Positions 56,961 to 64,000 of a stretch of 64,000 nt of DNA are shown piece after piece. Source of the stretch: Drosophila miranda (Eukaryota; Arthropoda; Insecta; Diptera; Drosophilidae); assembly GCF_003369915.1 (NCBI RefSeq), contig NW_022881603.1, forward strand, positions 28,083,522 through 28,147,521, written 5' to 3'. The number at the start of each line of letters is the position of its first letter. Position 1 is the first letter of the stretch. The translations under genes and the position numbers were made by a program. A model generated the notes under the pieces. It saw nothing but the letters and a program-made list of their open reading frames with translations. It made no database searches and was not told where the DNA came from.

Positions 56961-59640
56961 AAAACCCCTTGTTGATGGGCAGGGACGTGCCACACACACA
57001 CACACACACGCACGCGCATGCAGCATGGGGAAAAGGACCAAAAGACCAAAAATGTAAGTGAAACTACATGGTAGCGACTTTTTGTGCGCTCCTTGGAAGC
57101 CCACTGCCATACGAATTGCGCTTCTGGTCTCATGTGTCTTTTTATGTCATCTCTTTTGTTGCTCCGCTCTCGTTGTCCACAAATTAAGGTTTTTCATCAG
57201 GTTTAGCTCTCGTTTTGGTTAATTTTTGTTGTTAATTAAAGTTAGGCCAAAAAGGAGCAGGACCTCTCTCTCTCCCTCTGTCGAGTGCTCATTAAAATTG
57301 AAATGCGTGTTCGGGTGTGTCGGGCTCCTGCAGGTCCAGCCACCAGGTGGATAAAGTTTCGGCTTGATTCAACAGCAATTCGATTGATAAATTTATAGAT
57401 TGGTGGGGTAGGGAGTACTTATTAAGTATACATTTCGTGTCCATTGTTTGGTGTTCACTTGACCCGAAAGTTTACCATAAAATTGAGCTTTTAGCCAGTT
57501 TTCTCCAATGCCCAAAGTGTTTGCCACACATTTCTTTGCAACTTCAAGAGCAGATGGATAAAGTGCCATTCTGTGTGTTTTCCGAACAATTTGAAATTAG
57601 AATTTGTAAAGCAAACTGAAAGTCTCACAACAAACTCTTTGCGGGGATCCAAACTACCAGTGTCATTTGTACTGGATGTCCTCCTGTTGTCCTGTACAAC
57701 GGGACTTGTACTATTGTCCCGAATCAGGGCAATTGCAGCGCTTTGAAGTGCACCACAGCAGGCCACATAAATAAATGCTTGCACATTTACTTTGCCCCGC
57801 CTCGCATCGCCATGCCAGAGATCCCTCTGCCAAGGTCCTTCCCTTCCCGCCTCCAGCATGTTCCGGGTGTTGTGTACGCTTCGGTTCCTGCTCCCAGCAC
57901 GTCCATAACTCAACTCTGGCGTGGGAGGTGTTTCTGCTGTCTGCCAGACGCTTTATTTACTTGCAATTTGAAACGGACTCCACTGCAATTCCGATACAAA
58001 TCCCGAGCAACTTATTCGCTCGGATTCTGCACTGTTCCGCCTGTGATTCGCCATTCTCTGGAGAGACATTGCCATAACTTTATATATTGTAATGGCAATG
58101 AAATTGGATAAATTTCAGCAGCACACATCACCGGGGAACGAGAACACTTACCTACCCAAAAGGACAGACGATTCTGAGTCAAGTCCAAGCCCATTGCACC
58201 CATTAGATGATGGAGGAAGGGACCTCCCTCTTATAGAAACATCGAAATAACCTATAGAAAATAGATCATATATCGCTGTTGCAAACAACTTCCATAGTGA
58301 ACGATGGATTGACAGACCGCTGTGTAATCGAGACATTGCCGTCCCTGACGAGCAGCCGCAGTCGCAGCTGTAGTGGACTATGCCATGACAATGGTCCAAG
58401 TGCGGCAGCGGCATTCGCTCCATTTTCTGGGCAGTTAGCAAAATGTCACGTAGCAAAATGCGACAGCGTGGTCAACATAATGAATGGGGCCTGCCACCCA
58501 GTGCGAAGAGTGTACCAACAGCAAGAGCAGAAGCAGCAGCAGCAGCAGCAAAGAGAGCAGGTGCCCATGCCCGTGTTCGTCCTGCCCCTCCGTGATATTC
58601 GTGCTTACCGTGCTATCCGCTCCAACACATGCACCCCGGGAGTTCATGTCTGGCGTCCATTGATTGCTTTGGCGGAGACTATTGCAATAACCTTTCTTCA
58701 TGTCGGGCCCAAACAGGCGTTGTGCTAAACCAAATGTCACGACATCTCCGCTCGGTCTCCGCTCGGTCTGGCCCGGCTTTGGAAGAGGGACAAAGGAACA
58801 CAGGGAGACAGGGAGACACAGTTGCCTCCAAAAAATGTGTCGATGCACGTGACATTTTCAGTTGCAATTTGCAATCTGATTTTGTTCCCCAAAACGGCTG
58901 CAATGCCCCCCCTCAAAGGCATTGCGATGCCAAGTTTCAGTTTGCTGGCTGCATAAGTTCAAGGATCAAATTGATTCCCCCGGATGGCAGCAGGTGTGAG
59001 ACGGTAACTGGCGTGTGGCACCGCCCCAACCCCCCCTCCGAGTCCGAGTGTGGCCAGGCGAGGCGTCTTCACATTGTTACACTTGACCAATTCGGATTGC
59101 AATTACACACCTGACTGTTCCCCCCATCGAACATGACTTTGATAGTGTCTCAGTGTAGCCGGGGCCAAAAATGGCCCAGCAACGATTTCGTTTTCCAATC
59201 TTCTCCTTGTGCGCCCCACTCTCGGGATTACTAGAGCGGGTACTGAGGCTGTGCCTGGCTTTTAGCTCCTGTAGCCCAACTTCTGGGTAGATGTTTATTA
59301 GTATCGTTTCATTCTTCATTAACATTTCTCTATGGCCTGGACTCACTTATATCTTACCTGCTTATTCACTTATCCCCATCCTGTGGCTGTTCCTCTTAAG
59401 TAGCTCATCTGATGGACCTTCACTAGAGTGTTCGGTGTCAGTCCTCTACACCATTTGTTGGATAGTGGTTTATTGATTGGCAGACTTGGAAAAAAAACCC
59501 TTCAAGAAGGCTTAGAGAAGATTGTCTGACAGGGTACAACAGTATTTCATCGATTCGATATTGAGTAAACGTGTTCCAGTGCCAGCTAAAATCCGGAATA
59601 CAAAGATGCCTGCTGATTTGTAAGTGACTTAAGGGGATTA
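56961..59640. other. Non-coding duplicated host sequence in the right arm
   Basis: No gene seen. Includes (CA)n at about 56,991-57,010 and a CAG-rich stretch at about 58,519-58,560. Confidence 0.55.
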
Positions 59641-59659
59641 ACCATTTGGGCAACTTATC

Positions 59660-59938
59660 CGTCGCTTACCTCCGTGCACAGTCTTTCGCTGCTCAACAGC
59701 CGCGACTCGTCGCTAATCTCCTCGAACAATCCCATCATCAATGATCTGGTAAAGCCCATGAGCCTGGAGCCCATGAGCCGTGCAGTTGATCGTCAAGACG
59801 CGACGCCAGCGAATGCAGGAGCTGTTCGACCAGGAGTACGAGTGGGAGCAAGAGGAACTGTCTCGCCTGGGACTGAGTCGTATCAATGACACTTACAACT
59901 GCTGCACTCCCGATGGATTGCGCAAGGTTAAGCTATAG
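59660..59938 (+). pseudogene. Small gene remnant, coiled-coil tail, possibly CFAP141-like
   Basis: One frame reads LLNSRDSSLISSNNPIINDL then VKPMSLEPMSR; at about 59,782 the protein-like reading moves by one base and continues with a basic and then acidic helix (RRQRMQELFDQEYEWEQEEL, then SRLGLSRIND) to TAG near 59,936. The helix is reminiscent of the C-terminus of the small cilia protein CFAP141, but I am not sure. The frame break suggests a dead fragment. The left arm has lost most of it in the 719-bp deletion. Confidence 0.4.
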
Positions 59939-62147
59939 GCTTGCTCTGCAGATTTCCCCTCCAAGGATACCAAATTTCTAAGTCTAATCTTTCCGAGAAC
60001 CCTCCCTGCTGGAGAATTAAATTAATTTTGCTCGTTATGTTCCCCGCAAGCCTTCCGCTTTTGTTTCGGGTTCTCAGTTTTTCCTGCGGTCAACTGTCGG
60101 CCGTATAATAAATTGATTTCGTCGGCTTTGTTTGCGGCCATTAATCTATCTATGTGGAGGCAGGCTCCACGGCTCCCAGCTCAGATTTGTTGTTCATTGT
60201 TTAATGAATGGCAGGCAAATTTGGCCGCCTTTGTGTCTGTGCCTGTGGTCGGGTAAAACCCTTTAGAACGGTGGAGATTTGTGAATGGCTTTTTTCGCAG
60301 TTTCCCATATATATTTGTCTGTTTTTTTCTGGCATGCTCGCTTCGTTGGACAAAACACAACTGATAATCAGGGGCCTACAAGGCCTAGGCTCAATAAAAG
60401 CGCCACTTGGCCGGAAAGCCAAAAGCGAGAGAACTTTTTATCCAAAGAGCGAGGCATGTCCTCTGGTCCTCTGCTCCATCATCATTTGTCATTGTCAGCC
60501 AACGGAGAGTGATGGCCCGCTCCATTTTGCATTGGGCCTCTAAGTAGATGAGGGATAAGGACGAGAATGGTGCCCGATTCAGATTCTGTGCCGATTTCCG
60601 CTCTCGTCTCCATCCCGCGCTGAGTGCACTCGGCTGACTTTTGAGCGCGATTCGACGGCATTATACGAGGGCCGCTCCCTCGTTTTCGTGTGCATTCAGC
60701 GATGCGCTAATCAAATTATAAATCGCACCCATTGGAAAGTCGTTCGTTGCAGTTCCCGACATTGTCATCATCAGCCCAGAGAATCATAATTCTCACAAAA
60801 GAAGCAGCGAGTGCCTGTCCAGCCCTGTCCCCCATTTGAGTTGCTGCGGGGCTGCCATAATGGATGTCAGTGGGGCTGCATCTGGGTCGCATGTCCATTT
60901 GCCCCTTAGTTTTTGCCAAATTTTTGTTTTTTCAGCACGTAATTGTGGGGCACAGCCGAGGACTGTGGGCTGTTGAGGTGTTGGCCCGGAACATGCCACA
61001 TTGGGCGCATATCAATGCCATTTCTTTAATTAACAATTTGCATTTGCTGTTTTTCCCCCTGATATACGAGTATTCATTACTGTTTGCTGTCGGTCGGGCT
61101 TTTGTTTCGCTTAATTGCTGTTTACTTTGGGCAACTACGAACACTTGCCGAAATATAGTAGAGTTCCACTTCCACCGAAGTAATGGTGGAAGACGCAGGT
61201 GCATAAGCAGATCTTTCGATTCCTTTCCGACTATGTGGTCTGCTCCTTTGCTAATGAATCAAAATCCCATCAAATCTTGCAAGCTGGATGGAAATCTGTT
61301 TGCGGTGGTTCTTCCTCTTGCTAGCCACTGGCTTCTTTGCAGACCTCAGATAGTAATTTATTTCTTAAAAAGTGAAATCCATTAACACAAATTCTTTTCT
61401 TTCTCCCTCTTCCTCGCTGCACCCACTCAGGGATAACTCTTCTCCGTTTTTCTCCAAACTCGAAAGAGAGAAATTGCAATCACCTTTGTAATTGTGCTCT
61501 GCTACTTTTCAGCTTTATCGCAATGGCAATGCCAACAGCTTTGCTTTGTGCACTAAAAGTATTAAATTTCCTCAAATATTCCGGGCATACACACATACAG
61601 ACACACTCGTACATAAGCCAGAATGCAACAACGGGGCTAGCAGCCTTTTGTGGGGATTCCCCTTTATGGCTTTCGTTCGGTCATCGTCGTCGCCGTACCG
61701 CAGTAAGTCACAACTAAATGCTTTCAATTCCTTTTGCTGCCATTTTCTGCCTTTATCGTGGCCAGCGCTTAACTTTAAAAATAGTTTTGTATTGTTGCTA
61801 TTCCCATTGTTAATGGAATCGCACGAGTGCACCCAGGAAACCATTTAGTGCTGAAACATCGCTGCAAAGAGAATGTTAGCTACAATGTTGGATAACAGGC
61901 CATGTAAAGTGGAACGGATCCTGCCCGTGCCCGTTCATTCCTATGCTAACGATATTCCAATATACATATGTATCTACCATATATTACGAACTATTTGTGT
62001 ACCCTCTCATGTGACCTCTCATCCTCTCGCATCATTCTGTTATGTTAAAAATATTTTTTTCAGTGTATCGTTGTATTTCTCATCTTCCTTTTCTGTCAGC
62101 TAAAACAATAACAATGACAGAGTGCAGAACGCAATCGTTTGCCATCT
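59939..62147. other. Non-coding sequence in the right arm
   Basis: No gene supported; the 173-codon frame at 60,864-61,385 has no protein features. Bases from 61,111 are the source region of the insert in the chimeric DINE units. Confidence 0.5.
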
Positions 62148-62283
62148 CCTTCCAGCAGTGTTGCCAGATTTTGAGCGCCAAAATAAGCTAGATTTTACAA
62201 AAATACAAGCTAGAACAAGCTAAAAATTGTAAAAAACAGGCTAAAAAATAGGCTAAAATAAAACAACACATAGATATATACAT

Positions 62284-63639
62284 TTATAATTGTGTTATTA
62301 TTTCATCCAATTCGCTATTGCTTGAATCGGTATATTTATCGCTGGAACGTATTAAATTTAAATATTTCTCCGGTAATTGATAGTTGTGACAACATTTTCC
62401 ATGACGGGGCGATCCATATCTGTAAAATTCAAAAGAATTTTAGTCATATTCATGAAACAATTAAATATTTCTAAAACAAACCTTATATTTAATATTGAAT
62501 TTAAGGATTTAACGGTCATTTTGTTCCTTAGCTTGGTCTTAACAATATTCATTTGACTGAATACACGTTCAATAGCAGCATTTGACCACGGTAGACTTAA
62601 AATGCCAATGGCAAATAAAGCGATTTCTTCAAAAGGCTTGTTTTTGCCAGCATCTTTATAAGTCAGTACTTCTGACCAAAATTGTATCGTGTCATCTGTA
62701 CTTTGCCAAGCGACTAATTGAATTTTGCCATATTGGGCAAGAATTCCATCTATATTCTTATAGTTAAAGTGTTCCAATATGGAAATTGTTGAAGAATGAC
62801 CATCTCTAGCAATGCACGCATGTATTGACAGACATATGAGTATGTAGACGTATGTATGAGTGAGAGACGTAACGAAGCGACGTACTCTTATCTCCCTTTT
62901 TGTTCTCCCTTTCGTTCGGTCTCTATCTGCCTGCGAGCAGAGCATTTATTGGTCACAAATAAACCTTACATATGAATGGTTGCGTTTTTACTTTTCGGTA
63001 CAAGAACTTCTCTTGCAACGGCAGCGAAATTCTGTCCAACAGAAATGAGATCATTATGATTTTTATTATGTTTGAGTACATTTTCTGCTGCAAAAACTTT
63101 CTAATGTTTTTGTGTTTTATAATTTTCTAAGTTTTTCTAATGTCTCAAAATTATCTGGAAGTCTGAAATTAAGCATCAGATTATTATTTATTTTTAATAT
63201 CAAATCCAATTGAAGCTTACCTTTCTCTGAGTTGGATAATTAGCTCCTTTATAAAATCCTTGCACATCTCTCTGATTTCGTTAACTTCATTATTATAATT
63301 TTTCTCTTTAATTTCCTTTTCAAATAAATATCCCATATATAATGAAGACACAGCAAATTCATCCAAGTCATCTTTCAAGACATCAATCTTTGCATCAGGC
63401 GGTATTATTTTATTTTTGAGGAAATCGATGCTTGTCGATGAAAGTTTTGTTTGTAAACTGTTTTTGGCATGTTTTACACATTTACACATTTCACGATCAC
63501 CAACCAAGTTTCTGTATAGACCGAAACTTTTCAACGAAAATAAACCATAAATAAATTCTAAAATACCATGGTACACCAAAATATGTACTACAAATATACT
63601 TTTTGTTCGATTTGTCTTAAAAAATACCAAAAAATACAT
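62284..63639 (-). pseudogene. hAT transposase remnant, interrupted by a solo LTR
   Basis: On the minus strand a 140-codon open frame (63,639-63,217; from about IDFLKNKIIPPDAKIDVLKD to IKELIIQLRER) is followed by a spliced part with stops, then the solo LTR, then the C-terminal dimerisation region (LPWSNAAIERVFSQ) and, after a 62-nt intron, the tail ending at 62,284. No BED-type zinc finger and no complete catalytic domain are visible. Substitutions in the tail set it apart from the copy at 19,845. Confidence 0.75.
62787..63041. mobile_element. Solo LTR nested in the hAT element
   Basis: 255 bp starting TGTTGAAG and ending TCCAACA, flanked by GAAAT on both sides (62,782-62,786 and 63,042-63,046). 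The left arm shows the empty site with a single GAAAT. TG...CA ends and the 5-bp duplication fit a Copia or Bel-Pao type LTR left by recombination. Its family is not identified. Confidence 0.8.
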
Positions 63640-63789
63640 GTAGGATATAAAAAGGAAAAAATAAGCAAAGTGAAATTAAAAAAGGCTAGATTTAAAGCTA
63701 TAAGCATTTTCATAATTTTTCAAGCGTTCCGCTTTCAAATAAGCTAGATCTAGCCTTAAATAAGCTAAATTGGCAACGCTGCCTTCCAG

Positions 63790-64000
63790 CGCTTGTCTTT
63801 TCTGAGCGCAGAGAAAGCCAGAGCGAACGACACATTGCGGTACTCGTGTGAGAGAGGGATTAACTCATACATGAAAAGCAATACTGAGCATGGCGCTCTT
63901 CCGACAGCGATAATATGTACATACATATGTATATTACATATGTGCAGATTTGCAGTTTTCAAATACATATGTATAATAATTGTATTCAAAGCCGAAACTA
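63790..64000. other. Sequence beyond the hAT insertion
   Basis: Flank not shared with the left arm. It contains ACATACATATGTATAT-type simple sequence at about 63,915-63,975. No gene seen. Confidence 0.4.

Larger units (their letters stand above)
56811..63286 (+). repeat. Right arm of the large inverted duplication
   Basis: Reverse complement of 19,598-25,160, starting in a DINE unit and ending within the hAT element. It has the more complete content: a 719-bp segment at 59,702-60,420 and a complete hAT copy. Confidence 0.9.
62156..63781 (-). mobile_element. hAT transposon, both ends present
   Basis: The ends are CAGTGTTGCCA (62,156) and, on the other strand, CAGCGTTGCCA (63,781): 11-bp terminal repeats with one mismatch. 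Perfect 8-bp target duplications CCTTCCAG flank them (62,148-62,155 and 63,782-63,789). Without the nested LTR and its target duplication the element is 1366 bp. It encodes only part of a transposase, so it is non-autonomous. Confidence 0.9.

Noticed and set aside
57743-59114. Frames of 100-161 codons in the right arm
   Set aside because: No protein features; frames differ between the arms through small indels, which argues against selection for coding.
1-64000. tRNA, rRNA or other structural RNA genes
   Set aside because: I saw no cloverleaf-like or rRNA-like sequence by eye; a covariance-model scan would settle it.

Overview
The window looks like a stretch of an obscura-group Drosophila genome. 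The genes have short 55-65 nt introns with fly-type splice sites. A ZAD-C2H2 zinc-finger gene (an insect-specific expansion) and a piece of mahjong, the fly DCAF1, are recognisable. About 40 kb is packed with DINE-1/ISY-type Helitron-like repeats carrying the typical 'tatatatacttta...cttgatcagcatcaatagccgagtcgatt' block. Dense repeats, repeated segmental duplication and broken genes suggest a non-recombining or heterochromatic region, possibly a Y or neo-Y. That last point is inference.

Region 1 (1-17,263) is mostly single-copy sequence with a tandem duplication. Bases 1-4230 are repeated at 7397-11637. Each copy carries an unrecognised single-pass membrane protein gene, interrupted by the same TAG in both copies, followed by the 5' part of a ZAD zinc-finger gene. 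In the second copy the zinc-finger gene is complete (842 codons, five C2H2 fingers). In the first copy it is cut after codon 474 and joined, in frame, to the 3' half of mahjong with that gene's introns. This gives a predicted 731-residue chimera that ends early at a one-base frame break.

Region 2 (17,264-56,960) is a nest of about 25 DINE-1-like units of about 1.1 kb, nearly all head to tail on the + strand, with an inverted group at 24,979-27,390. One unit is split by a 4.5-kb Ty3/gypsy-type LTR retrotransposon (28,096-32,633, minus strand; 110-bp LTRs, 5-bp target duplication). Four units carry the same foreign 1.4-kb insert, joined at the same left point in all four (the right junction survives in three), and blocks of the array have been duplicated again (for example two 4.8-kb blocks about 9.5 kb apart).

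Region 3 is a large inverted duplication. The arm at 19,598-about 25,160 is the reverse complement of about 56,811-63,286. The arms are mostly non-coding and include the end of a hAT transposon. The right arm keeps an intact-ended hAT element (62,156-63,781; 8-bp target duplication) with a 255-bp solo LTR nested inside it, and a 719-bp segment with a small gene remnant that the left arm has lost between AGCC repeats. The foreign insert in the DINE units is a fragment of this same arm.

Together the window records an order of events: hAT insertion, inverted duplication, deletion and solo-LTR insertion in separate arms, formation of a DINE/arm chimera, and its amplification. The gene-like entities with the best case for expression are the intact ZAD gene and the ZAD-mahj chimera.
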